Assembly: GCA_024305405.1 (NCBI GenBank)
Contig: JAKNDB010000066.1
Span: 496,001-560,000 of the forward strand
Source of the DNA: Dirofilaria immitis
Taxonomy: Eukaryota > Nematoda > Chromadorea > Rhabditida > Onchocercidae
Direction: 5' to 3'
DNA: 64,000 bases
The position numbers were made by a program, and so were the translations under genes. Under the pieces are notes generated by a model, which searched no databases, was not told where the DNA came from, and worked only from the letters and a program-made list of their open reading frames with translations. Of this stretch, positions 53,026-64,000 are shown in pieces. The first letter of the stretch is position 1. Each line of letters begins with the position of its first letter.

Positions 53026-54069
53026 ATGCTGATATTTGTTATATTATCAATAACAGATGCATATCTCATTTCTAAATTATCACATCCATGTTATCATTAT
53101 CATTCACGAGGAGCAATCACTGTTTTATGCTCACCAATTTTATTTCCTTATCCACTATCGTATCATCAATTATCATCATCATTACCATCACCTCTATGTC
53201 CACTACGATCCCGTTTTCTTTTATCTCGATTATGTCGCCCCTGTCCTATAATTTATCCCTCTTCGTCATTATATCCTCCACCAATATCTTCTTCCATATC
53301 AGGTCCACTACGCCCACTCCAATCTCCTAGTCCACCGTCAGCCACACCACCTCAGTATTATGATGATACAAAGTCGATTAGTTCCACTTATCCCATGCCT
53401 ACATCTTATTTAACTGGAATACATGAAAGTAATCAAGATGATTACATGGGTCAACTTACTGATAACACTTATCACAACGACTATATTGAAGTTGTTAACA
53501 AAAGTACCACAAATACAATATATCATACCTATCCAACAGTAATTTTAAATAAAAAAATTCAAAACCAACTGAATCCATCCTCTCATCCGATCAGGAATTT
53601 ATCCATTCATCTGATAAATATTTGCCGCGTATCAACCATAAAAATGCATCAACCTCATCTTATATGCCAACTATCGGTGATAATAGATTTGTCGATGGAA
53701 ATGTGAAGAAGTATTTGATAAAAACTAACTGTTCGATTACCATGCTACCACAGGTATTATTAAATTTATTCATTCTCGAATTGATGTAATGAATATTAAA
53801 AATTAATCATTAAATTATCAAAATTCATAGTGCAATATTTTATGAATTAAACAATATTTTATATTTCATAAAAAGTAAGTTTATTTATTTATTTATTTTT
53901 TCAGAATGATTGCTGCACAAAATGCTCTATTCCATGTCGTTTTCGATATGGACAAATAAAGATATCACTTAACAATGATCAGTTTCAAGAAGTAGATCCA
54001 ATTTGTAATAATGAATCAATGAAACAGATAATCATTGAAGTTGATCATTTTCTTATTGCAAGAGCATAA
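53026..54069 (+). CDS. Unrecognised secreted protein, Ser/Pro-rich then Cys-rich
   Basis: Exon 1 is 53026-53753 and exon 2 is 53905-54069. The start MLIFVILSITDAYLISKL looks like a signal peptide, and a TTTCAG site ends 31 bases upstream at 52994. The first part is rich in Ser, Pro, Leu and Tyr (PPISSSISGPLRPLQSPSPP). Exon 2 begins with a tight Cys cluster (NDCCTKCSIPCRFRYGQIKI). Exon 1 ends in frame with exon 2 only if A7 at 53551-53557 lacks one base. Without that, a stop falls at 53704-53706 before the splice site. The exon 2 end (LIARA then stop) could also be affected by a run-length error. I do not recognise the family. It is probably extracellular. Confidence 0.6.
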
Positions 54070-54353
54070 ATTGTCTTGAGAAATAAGAAAAAAAGATTTT
54101 GAAAATGAATTAAAATTAATTAAATTTAAAATATAAATTGTTGAAAATTGCTCCTATACTATAGTATTATATAAAATCAATATTTAAAAAAATCTACAAA
54201 AATTCTTTCATATTATAACTACTAGAATCTTAATCTATTTTGAATGAATTAAAGAAATGATTATAATTTAAGCCTTCAAATAAAACAAAATTGTAGATTC
54301 TCGAGAATTCAAACTTCATTCTTTTTCCTCTAATGAAAAAAAATAATTTGCAG

Positions 54354-54606
54354 CATGCAAATAATGACATCAACAGATCTAAAATTCGAATACAACAGGC
54401 AGCAAGACAACTTCTCGGGGATTGTTTGGAGTGATCTGTGGAAATGATAATTTTGCTTATATAATTCAGACGAAGGATTTTTGTCAACATCGAATTGGAA
54501 ACATTACTTGCTATATTTTTCGATCATTATTAAAATATGATGAAATCAACAATAAGGGAAGCCAAAATAGCGTCATTATTAATGAAAAACGAAATTGCCA
54601 TTTCTG
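54354..54606 (+). CDS. Candidate terminal exon of a Cys-containing protein
   Basis: A TTTGCAG acceptor ends at 54353. Two frames then follow each other and join if G4 at 54417-54420 lacks one base. The first reads SKIRIQQAARQLLG, the second GVICGNDNFAYIIQTKDFC and GNITCYIF, ending at a TGA at 54604-54606. The four cysteines suggest an extracellular domain. It may be a further exon of the gene at 53026-54069 or part of another gene, since the connecting donor was not found. Confidence 0.35.
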
Positions 54607-54734
54607 AATCTTTTTTATTCTTCTAAATTTGATTGAATTACATTTCTCTTACATAATAATTTAAAATAACATTGAAAATTTTAATTTAAACTGATATAAA
54701 TATTCATATTTCGTCATTTTGAATCAATACATTG

Positions 54735-54929
54735 TTATAAGATTTCATGCTTCAAGTAATGAATAAAATCTTGTAATTGGTTATGAAATAAATACATCAA
54801 AAACTGTACAATAGTGATAAGAAACAATTTTTCAGTTATTCTATTATTTCTAAAAGATAACGGTCCAGGAAAACCAGAAGATACAGCAATAAATATTACA
54901 AGAATAACAGCTGTAAACAAGAGTAGCAT
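54735..54929 (-). CDS. Small ORF with a signal-peptide-like N-terminus (64 codons)
   Basis: It starts at the ATG at 54929 with a strongly hydrophobic segment (LLLFTAVILVIFIAVSSG) followed by FPGPLSFRNN. A second hydrophobic stretch (LFLITIVQFLMYLF) follows, and the ORF stops at 54735. It has no introns and no recognised family. It lies just downstream of the RBX2 gene on the same strand. It could be a small membrane or secreted protein, or a chance ORF in AT-rich DNA. Confidence 0.3.
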   Translation of the reverse strand: MLLLFTAVILVIFIAVSSGFPGPLSFRNNRITEKLFLITIVQFLMYLFHNQLQDFIHYLKHEIL

Positions 54930-55021
54930 CAATCAACTCATTTCGATGAATGATTAATTGTTAGCTTAGAAATTAGAAATTTACAGAATGTCTAAAACAG
55001 TACATTCGTTTGACCTGTTCT

Positions 55022-55668
55022 TCAGTGACCTGTTCTTTGCACTTGCCAATCCTGCAAATGTTATGACGATACAACTAATCACTCCCATCACTTATTGGCC
55101 AAGAGAATAGAGCGCTGCTCCTTTCAAATATACATCAACATAGAATTTATATCTAACATCTAATCTATTGAATTTCTTTAATAAGCTTAGAATAATTTAC
55201 TCTCTTTAACATATAAAGATAAATATGAGAATTTTTTTGATTAATTAACAGCATATTGAAATATGAATTAAGCATTCCTAATTCGATGAAATTTGAAAAT
55301 ACCTGTTGACAGAGGGGACAACGATTGTTCTGTTTTACCCATAAAGACATACAGCAATTATGAAATGAATGATTGCATTCACCCCATACAACAACACACT
55401 CATCTTGCTTATTTTCTGACTGACATCGTAAACAAGCATCTGAAAATTCCGATGGAAAAATTTAAATTGCAAAAAAATTCACCGAATAATTTTTATTGTA
55501 AAATTAAAGATTTGTAAGAATAAATTTGATTGACGCACCCATTATCTGTACTCGACATATCGCACAAATGTCACATTCGACATCCCAAGACCACATCGCC
55601 AATGCATTCCATTTCTTGAGCACAAATGGGCGCTGTTCAGTTACTGCTGTATCTTTTGGCTTTTCCAT
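55022..55668 (-). CDS. rbx-2: RING-box protein 2 (RBX2/SAG/RNF7), RING-H2 subunit of cullin ligases
   Basis: Exons (minus) are 55668-55539, 55439-55303 and 55051-55022, all GT-AG and in phase, giving 98 residues. The RING-H2 domain is complete, with KKWNALAMWSWDVECDICAI, CRVQIM, ACLRCQSENKQDECVVVWG, ECNHSFHNCCMSLWVKQNN and RCPLCQQ. It ends DWQVQRTGH, like the DWVVQRIG end of human RBX2. The ACLRCQ and NKQ words and the ECNHSFHNCCM stretch separate it from RBX1. The protein binds a cullin (CUL5 type in animals) and recruits the ubiquitin E2. The start follows a CTCTAG acceptor by 4 bases, which suggests trans-splicing. The acyl-CoA oxidase stop lies 468 bases upstream on the same strand. Confidence 0.95.
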
Positions 55669-56136
55669 ATATCTAGAGAAATGGTTATGCAATCAATCTA
55701 TAAGTTTGAATTCATACATAATTATTGGTATCAATACGAGGATTCATTTCATGTTCAAAATAAGAACTGCATGCCGATATTAAATCTAATTGCATGCTGA
55801 TAATAAATCTATCAGCGCTATCTAGATAACAAAATCGACCGCAAATAAGCAGCATTTAGTTGTGTAACATGCCCTTGATATATCAATTGGCACAACAGAG
55901 TCGAGATTATAAAGGAAATATTTTTATTAACGTACAGCTACAACAATTCCGGGAAATATTGCATGTCGTCTCCATCTTCCTTGTATTAAGAATTCTAGTC
56001 GTATTGAATGAGAATGACGTTAACAAATAAGGAAATTAGATTGAAGGCCGTAATATGAGATTTTTTTTACATCGAACAAGTAAGTAGTAGTAATACTTTA
56101 TTTAAAAACAAAAATTAGAAAAAACGATTCACAAAT

Positions 56137-59100
56137 TTAGATTTTTGATCGACCGCACTTCATCATCGGTCCCAAATACTTCTCGAATGTTGACAATACC
56201 TGAAAAAAAAGAAAAATTGCAAGATATTACAATTGAAATCATCAAAGTGATAAAAAATACTTCATCTCTATGCTAATAAGATTTTTTTTTATATCTGCCC
56301 ATAATTGGTAGGATAATTGTTATCCCTAAAGTAAGTATGCATTCATTTTCATATCTATATTGTGATCATACTGTAATGTAAATGCCACAAAATAAATCTC
56401 AGTGATGACAAAAGGACAACTTTATGAAAAGCCTCTTTTGGAACTTGAATTACACGCAAATCACACACGTTTACGTTTAACAAATTATAATTTTGAAGTG
56501 ATGCTCCACCTTACTAGAATTCTTAAGTACTTACTTCACTCTTATTCAACTCCGAATGTTTAGCCCATTCAAGCATTGCCGCATAAACGTTACCATCACG
56601 TCGGCCAAGAACAGAATGAAGTTCGCGATCCGAAAAATCAAATGAATCTACTATAGCTACAGCATCTGGACGTAAATTTCCCAGTATTTCATAGATACCA
56701 CATTTCACGTTTTTAATTTGCTCATCCGACATATAATCATCCTTAAAAATATTTATACGAGTGGTAAGACATATTTTCATATAATATTTTTATAAAAAAG
56801 CAATCCGCAATTATACTCTTGCTTATTATAGAAATTATATGGATAGGCTTCTTTATTGATTGTAAATAAAAATTGAAAACATCGCTTATCATTGCATACA
56901 AGAATTAATTTAACTCAGAAGTATAAATAAAATAAGATTTATATGTAGTTGAGTTACCTTCCTGAAAGAGTAGCAATGAGTGGAAATTGTATGAAGCAAA
57001 TAAAGCTTGCCAATCAAATCCAATATTCGCATAATCGTTGGTTCGCTGCATTGCACTATTCTTGTAAAATAACTTTTTGCCATAAAGCACAGAATGTGCA
57101 GCTGAAAACTATGAATATTAGTATCGCAGTCCAAAACATTTTCAATTTCAATATACTACTGACAAAGTAAAATTTACGAAACATTTCGAAATCTCCTTCA
57201 ATTTACGCGAATTATTGAATTCTTTTACGAAATTCCTATAATCTTTCGGATTTGCTGTTATAGCTGTTAGAAGATTAATAAGTCAACGAAAAATTTATTG
57301 TACAATAAAATGACAAACACATAAGCCTATCAATAATGCTTACCCGACTTGCTTGACATAATTCAACAGAAGCACAATTCCATGCTTCTTCAGGAGAATG
57401 ATTATTTTTTGAAGCTGCTGGAGATAATCGAATGTCGAATATATCTACAAAAAATTAATAAATCATACAGCACTGATTATTTCTGAAAATTATTGAATAC
57501 AAAAATATAATAAAGAAGAATAGTCCACTGAAAAGCCATCTATCAAAGTTGTCTTACTAAAAACTTACCAAATCACTAAAATTTTAAGTGCGACAAATCA
57601 GTTGATATTAAAAATGAACACTGGTGCACTATTCCAGACCATTTATTATGAACTATATACGTCATTTCCGGATTCGTATCATTAATCACTATTCGCATCA
57701 TATCTTCGTAAATCAGTCATAGAGCGGGGACACAATATGCAAATACGAAGTCACCTGATTTCTAGAAGCTTGTTCGAAATCCATGATCAAATCCTCATAT
57801 TTAGCCGTTTGCCATATTTGAAAATTAGATTTACGTTTTTTATCACCAATCAAGTATTTTGCAATTGCCGCTAGACGAGCATTGCTAGATCGTATTTCAT
57901 TGACTGTTTTCATTAAAAGCTGCAATATTGCTAATTTATTACCGAAACGGAGAAATCCTTAGTTTTTTACAAAAAAGAAATTCTTAGTTTCTTTCTTTAT
58001 ATAAAAAAAAATAAAAAGCGACGCACCGCGCGACCTGAAGTAGCATAACGATATTTTCTCCTTCGTATGTACAACCAGCAACAGCAAAGGCATAAATTTC
58101 CGGCAAGGCTGATGCATGTGAATAACCATGTCCACCACATGCTAATCGACATTGTTCTATACCCTATATAGAATTCTCAAACAGTAAATTTTTGTCACAT
58201 ACATTTCTCAAACAGAATATATATATATATAAGAATATATGATTAATATAAATTTTTTTCCAATTTAAAAATAAAAATTGAACGTCGCATTTAATAATCT
58301 CTTTTAAATCACACAAGGAAATTATCTCCGTTGCCCGAAAAGAAAGTTACAGACCTTTGCAACTTCCCACGTGACAACAGCCTTGAAACCCGAAGAGAGA
58401 ACATGTAATTCTTGCAAAAGTTCAGTGATACCCTCTGCAAGTTGTGCGCTAACCTTAAATTCCAAAATTAAGACTAAAACCTTAGGTCACAGTAAACAAA
58501 ATATTCATAAAAGAGTAAACTTGGGAAATATATATCTCATCAACAAAAATTTGCAGAATAATTAAAAGAAAACATTTCTAATCTTTGAAAAATATTGCTG
58601 AACAAAGATCAAAAAAATACCCTCATGTATAAATTTTTTACTTCTGTAGCAGCAAATAAAAACACGAAAGACTGAGCAAGATATGGAAAAATCCGATACT
58701 GTTGGGTTCGATAGTCCAGTATCTGAACTTCTTTCGAACTGAAAACTTGCCGCATTTAAAAGATGGGCAACACAGATGCATTTACTCATATTTGATGGTC
58801 ATAGCGGCATTTAATAAAACATCTGCAAAAAACAGATTTTTTGAAGTTAAGTGTTATCATATACTAGCATGTAATATCATATTACACAACTAAAAAGTTA
58901 CCCAGATTTCCATTCTCCCTGCCTTCTAACAGCAGAATAACGAACAGCTATTGTGACTGCGGCAGCTAACTGCATCGCCTGATCTCGAACCATAATTGAG
59001 CGTACAAACACCATTGTACCATAACGCAATTTGGAATGTTTTGGAGCAATATATTGACCATTTGATAAAACCTAATTAATCACAAGAAAATCTCTGGAAT

Positions 59101-60777
59101 TTTCATGAATTCATCAAATAAATAATCATATAAATAGGTTATCAAAAAAATTTACTTGTGAATAGCGCATAAACATATTTTTACGCGGAATGCGATGATT
59201 GTTGAATATAAGAAAGCCGTTGTCATTGCCAGGAATACCCATTTTAGGACCAATATCTCCAACTGTGATGCCTTAAGTATTTGTAAAACTTATTTGCGCA
59301 AAAAAAAAAACAAGCTGCAAACATAATTTATAATTATCCAAGTTAAATCAAAGCTTCCTCACCAGCTGATATTCATCCGTAATCTCGTAACAAATATGAA
59401 ATTAATAAATTTTTCACAGATAGATTAGCTTTCAATACTGCTACTTTAAATTAAAGCGATTGCTTCTCTATATTTATACCAATATTTAAAAATAATAAAA
59501 TTACCAGGCAAGGGCGTGTGAGTATCTAGATGTCTAAGTTGAACAATAAACATATGTAGGCCTTTTTGCTTCCATTAATAATAAGTTGTGCAGGAATAAT
59601 TGCATAATTTGATGACTTCCCAAGGCCACCTGACCACCATTTTGTTGCCGAAACTGATGGTGTGTGTAGCACAAATTCATCTGTTTTTTCATCATATGTT
59701 GCCGTTGTTTCCAACTTAGAGATATTAGTACCTTAAAACAGTTAAATTTATATGCTTATAGTGCAAGATTTCTATTTAGAGAGATTCGCCTTACAATTAG
59801 ATTCAATATCAGATTTGTTAGTTTATCAAAAAAAATTACTGCAATATTTTCTCTGCAAAAAAGTAAGATTTTTTACATCAAATTAAAAATGCACAAAATA
59901 AAATCACAAACCATGTCCAAGTTCAGTTTGTGCATAAGTCCCAATGATGCCTCGGGTAAGAGCTAATGGAAGCCAGTAGTCAACTTGATCGTCATTTGCT
60001 TGTCCTTGAATAGTTGGTATAAACATCGTATAGTGCAATGACATTGCATGGAAATCACGACCCATTATCAGACTATAATTATTCAGTTTGAAATTATTTA
60101 AATAACTAAATCTTCAAATAATTAAATAAAAATAAACTATACTTTTGAAAAAACAATCCTTCTTCGAACATATCTGCCTGATCAATAAACGATGCCTTAT
60201 CAGTCATTGCTACGACCTAAGCAGCATAATTAACGATTACACAATGATTCATTTTAAATATAAAATGTTAAAGAATTCATATTTCAAATTTTGATGCTTA
60301 TTTAACCTAAATTTTTTCAAATCTAATAACATCACACAGGAAGTTCCGCAATGGTAGAAATAAATTTTTCTACTTATTAATACATTTTCTTCATATAGTT
60401 TATTTATTTATTTTTCTTAAATTTTATTTTCTAACCTTTCCAAAATATTCAAATAATTTGTTTTAGAAATTAAAAAGTTTCTTTCAGAAGAAATAATTAC
60501 AGACTAGAATGTGGGAAATAAAAATTGATTAAAATACAAACCTTTCGAGCATTATTTTCAACCCGTTCCATACGACTCATAAATTCAGGTGGTATTGGAT
60601 CTCTAAAATCTTCTTGAGATTCTACATATTGCAATATTTCATGCCTTCTACGAAGCTTTTCTTCACCACCATGTATAAATGCAGCCAATTTACCAACCGA
60701 AAAGATGAACCTCGCCGTTCATTAGTGATATCTTCATTATCACCCGGTTCAATTAAATTATGTCGAATTTTAAACAT
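56137..60777 (-). CDS. Peroxisomal acyl-CoA oxidase
   Basis: Exons (minus) are 60777-60542, 60216-60143, 60072-59912, 59731-59505, 59271-59156, 59071-58902, 58738-58621, 58453-58355, 58163-58035, about 57919-57724, 57444-57344, 57101-56958, 56741-56535 and 56199-56137. The enzyme oxidises fatty acyl-CoA to 2-enoyl-CoA with FAD, releasing hydrogen peroxide. In nematodes the family also shortens ascaroside side chains. Family motifs are [76 protein letters not shown] (with the conserved Glu) and [20 protein letters not shown]. The C-terminus SKI is a variant peroxisomal targeting signal. Bases appear missing at T5 59563-59567 and A4 60700-60703. The 57724/57444 junction does not keep phase. A TTTGCAG acceptor lies 28 bases before the ATG. 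Confidence 0.93.
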
Positions 60778-62233
60778 TATTAATAGCTTTTTCTCTTAAC
60801 ATTTCTGCAAATTTCATTATTAATTATTAAATTATTTCAACAAATTTTGTAAAAAGCCAAAAAAAGAGAAAATTTCACTATAAAAATATCATAAATGTTG
60901 CCAAATCAATTTCAAAAACAGAAAATGATCATGTAATTAAATAATTTATAGAAATATTTCATAGCTATTTGAGGCTTTCGAATTATCGATAAATATTAGA
61001 AATCAATTATAGCATCACTATCACCACATTCAATTGTAACATCATTATCATCGCAATCAACTATAGCATTATCAATACCACAATCAAATTATGACATCGT
61101 CATCACAACAATCAATTTGCAACATCATCATCATCACTATTATTATCATCAATTATAATATCATTATCATCTATAAAAGAAGAATTGAATTTTTGACGAT
61201 TGATAGAAAAGAAATGGGAGAACTAGTGACAACTATAATCGAATGAATAAAATATAGCGAATGAATAAGCGATAGCGATGCTGTCTATGTTCGAGGTCAC
61301 AATGTTGATAATACATACGAATCAAGTTTGACACAATCAAACATTAACACTATCAACAATAATTACTTCAATCACCATCTTACCAATCAATTAAGATTTT
61401 GCTAAATGCGTATTAACGATTCCAATCAATTCTCGCATACATATTTCATGATAGCATTTAAACAAGACGATTGAAAAAAAAGATTCCGACAAATTCGAGA
61501 CTCTCTTATTTCATTTAAATGAACGTTAATAACATCCACTTTATGGATCTTAAATTTCAAGAACTGAGTAAAAGCTATTTGGAGAAATCCATTCTAAACG
61601 AAGAACAGATCACAGCAAACCCAATAGTTCATATTTAAATTGATGATTCTATTAAAAACATTGGAAAATCAAAAAGAATAAATTTGGGGAAGTAATGTTG
61701 CGATGAAACGTAATGCATGATGTACTGACATATCTCATATAGTAAAGGGCAATTTCTAACACGAAGAGTGGTAAAGATACAACCATTCCTTTACACAAAT
61801 CTATACAACTCAGTAAAAACTGCCACCTGAAATTACATATTAACAAATATCGAAATTACATATTGACAAATACAATTACAAAAATTCAATAACTTTATTA
61901 AAAATCAATTAATTTCAACAACAAAAATTTCAATTATTGGATAGAATTTACATTTATATTCAGCAACAAAAACTATTTCTTATGCTCGCTTGCACCTTTC
62001 TTGGATTGTTAAATGTAGTATTTTGTTCATTTTTGCAAATTTCTCCCTTAAAGCTTAGCCTCCTACAACATAGACACACATTAGCCCATATGTATTATCA
62101 TTCATTTTTATATCTCTCTTATTTCAATCCAAACAAGAGAGCATCATAAATTTTATATTGCAATACATATGTCGAATATAAAAAATGCGAGTTTTAAAAA
62201 GTTATAAATTGAAAAGTAAATATTGAAAACTTA
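60778..62233. other. Spacer between acyl-CoA oxidase and MTERF3
   Basis: No exon is supported. A degenerate repeat of CATCATTATCATC and CAATCAA words fills 61005-61175. The ORFs at 61652-61846 and 61937-62149 have no splice or domain support. The gap of about 1.46 kb is long for neighbours within a nematode operon. Confidence 0.55.
61005..61175. repeat. Degenerate ATCATTATCATC / CACAATCAA repeat
   Basis: Words such as TATAGCATCACTATCACCAC, TAACATCATTATCATC and TGACATCGTCATCAC recur about every 33 bases, five or six times, with much variation. Confidence 0.65.
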
Positions 62234-63917
62234 TCAATAATTTTTCAAGAAAGCATTATACACATTCAAATACGTATGTGCCACGTTAAGAGAAAATTTC
62301 TGATCGGATGGTTGTAGTAAAGAGCTAAGATGTACATAGTTCGGTGAACCTTCATTATAATCAGCTTTATGTAGTCGCACTAGAAATTCATGTCGCCTGC
62401 GGATTGCTCCAATGGAAAATCTCAAACATACTGGCCATTCAGCAATTTGTATGTTTGATAAATGCATAGTGAAACGAAGATAATTGTAGGTTGCATGTAA
62501 AGCATTTGATTCTAAAACATTAGTTATAACTAGTTTATTTAATTTTTCAATTCGACACTTCCAGAATTTATTTTTTTTAGTGAGAATCAATCTTTTTATT
62601 CAATCATATCTGTACTTGCATAAAGTAGAACTAAATAAGTTACGCATTTTCGCTGAATGTTTAATGCTGTACTGTTAAAAAACATTACAAATGATAGGAA
62701 TAATTCTATTTAATCAATTCATTAGAAAAATCATACTTACCCATCATAAACACTCTCGGATCTTTCAACAATATTCCCTTAATTTGTTCTTTTGTAAATT
62801 CTAGTTCTTCGCTTAACAAAATAACAAGTCTCTGCAAAAATAAAGCATATTGATTTCACTAGCAAAAAAATTTTTATTTACTTTTTAAATTTAAAGTAAA
62901 CTAAGCTTCTAAAATCGTTACATTAGGAACATAAACTTCATCCTTATAAAAAAATCTCACTCAAGTGCTTACTTCAAGCGGTCCAACACCGTACATGATA
63001 ACTCTTGGTTCAGTGACTATAATTTGACGCATTTCATCTCCTGTCATTTCAAATGTCTTTTGAATCCATCCCAAGCGAGCATCGATTATTTTGACGTCTG
63101 TATTTAACCAAAACCTGACAAAAATATCAATGAAATGAAGATAAGAAATTTCAAATCAGACAACTAAATATTTTTAACATTAATATAATGGAATTCCCAA
63201 TATTACCGATGAGCCAACAAGAATTTCTGGATGCAATGAACAAATGCATTTTATATCACAATAAATTACTAGAAATTATGTTCCAAAGACTCAGAAAGGA
63301 AAAGACTAACCTATTATTTTTAACAATTTTAAGGATTTTCGCTTTAGTTAGCCGCTTGGAATAAAGATAATTTAATCGCACCTGGAATTATATAAAATGT
63401 AGCATAATTATTTGTTATTAAACAATAAATAGAATTTTTAAAAGTTTTCTGTTGAGGAAAATAATAATAAGTTAACCTGCATGCTGTCCAAATTTTGTAA
63501 CAAGAAATATGGATTTCGAGTTAAATAAGAGCCAATATCGACTATAGGCATACCAACTTGATGGATCAACCAAGTAAGTTTTGGTCTTACATCATTTTCC
63601 CAATTTAATTTTACTAGCTTACGACCAATATTTGTCACCGAATCCACCTACAATATAGCTCGTTACAGAATTGGCTTTTATTTCAATCATAAAATCAATA
63701 TACATATTTTGCAATTTTAAGAATATTCGAAATTTATATGAAATAAAAACACTTCATAAACTTAATTGAATTAATATATACCTCAAATAAATCCATGCCT
63801 AATTCTACAAGTACTTGCAAAACCGGTAAATGATTCACGTATTGAGCAATAGACCACGAGTGTGTGGGAGGCAACAGTGATGGATTTGCTGCAGGATTGA
63901 ACGGAAGTGGATTATTT
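62234..63917 (-). CDS. mterf-3: Mitochondrial transcription termination factor 3 (MTERF3), 5' end beyond the window
   Basis: Exons (minus) are 63917-63782, 63647-63477, 63381-63311, 63114-62973, 62831-62741 and 62511-62234, all GT-AG and in phase. The first seen exon begins in phase 2, so at least one 5' exon, with the mitochondrial targeting peptide, lies past 64000. About 296 codons are visible. MTERF repeats show the usual helix pattern with Leu and Pro at fixed places (LVELGMDLFEVDS, IGSYLTRNPYFLLQN, MRQIIVTEPRVIMYGVGPLE, QIKGILLKDPRVFMM). The end (DYNEGSPNYVHLSSLL and TYLNVYNAFLKNY) corresponds to the C-terminus of human MTERF3. The protein works in mitochondria, where MTERF3 limits mtDNA transcription and supports ribosome assembly. 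Another MTERF paralogue is less likely. Confidence 0.88.
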
Positions 63918-64000
63918 CTGAACAATTTGAAAGAATTATGTAAGAGTTAGAAATCTTAAATTAAAAGGAAATCATCTCATAAGATGGATAAGAAACATTT

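Noticed and set aside
57570..57580. Seven-base micro-exon TGATTTG in the oxidase gene
   Set aside because: Flanking sites look good and the length would correct the phase, but it puts a TGA stop directly in frame.

Overview
The window is nuclear DNA of a nematode, most likely a spirurid or filarial one (inference). It is very AT-rich. Genes are split by many small introns whose acceptors are mostly of the ...tttcag type, and several start codons lie just behind an acceptor-like site with no upstream exon, as expected for spliced-leader trans-splicing. The gene content fits an animal and a nematode: an MSP-fold membrane protein, an astacin metalloprotease, an FMRFamide-receptor-like GPCR, RBX2, a peroxisomal acyl-CoA oxidase and MTERF3. 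No prokaryotic operon, CRISPR array, defence locus or endosymbiont DNA was seen.

Layout. 0-9.7 kb is gene-poor: one copy of a large direct duplication (partner at 13.1-15.0 kb) and a decayed retrotransposon zinc-knuckle relic. 9.76-10.61 kb (-) encodes a secreted Cys/Pro-repeat protein. 10.6-18.5 kb is spacer with tandem and inverted repeats. 18.57-22.05 kb (-) is a six-exon GPCR. 22-32.4 kb is spacer with a GATC-containing satellite and a long inverted repeat. 32.47-36.38 kb (-) is a seven-exon gene I cannot name. 36.5-39.1 kb holds a U2 snRNA fragment, a GGA-rich polypurine minisatellite and other repeats. 39.2-42.08 kb (+) is a tail-anchored MSP-domain protein. 45.2-51.16 kb (+) is an astacin. 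51.9-52.4 kb is a minisatellite. 53.0-54.6 kb (+) is an unrecognised secreted protein plus a Cys-containing exon. 55.0-64.0 kb (-) holds, in transcription order, MTERF3 (5' end outside the window), acyl-CoA oxidase and RBX2, with a small signal-peptide ORF beyond.

The genes do not form one pathway. MTERF3 (mitochondrial gene expression), the oxidase (peroxisomal beta-oxidation) and RBX2 (cullin-RING ubiquitin ligase) share a strand, but spacing gives only weak support for an operon.

The most important practical observation is that six loci (five confident genes and one low-confidence exon) can be read through only if single bases are missing from short homopolymer runs. I count ten such sites, all deletions, plus one outside a homopolymer. 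This points to systematic sequence error rather than to a cluster of pseudogenes, and automatic gene calls here will be broken. No exciting new multi-gene system was found. The best leads are the unnamed 384-residue gene with a probable GC-AG intron, the Cys/Pro-repeat secreted protein, and the duplication with an almost identical core.
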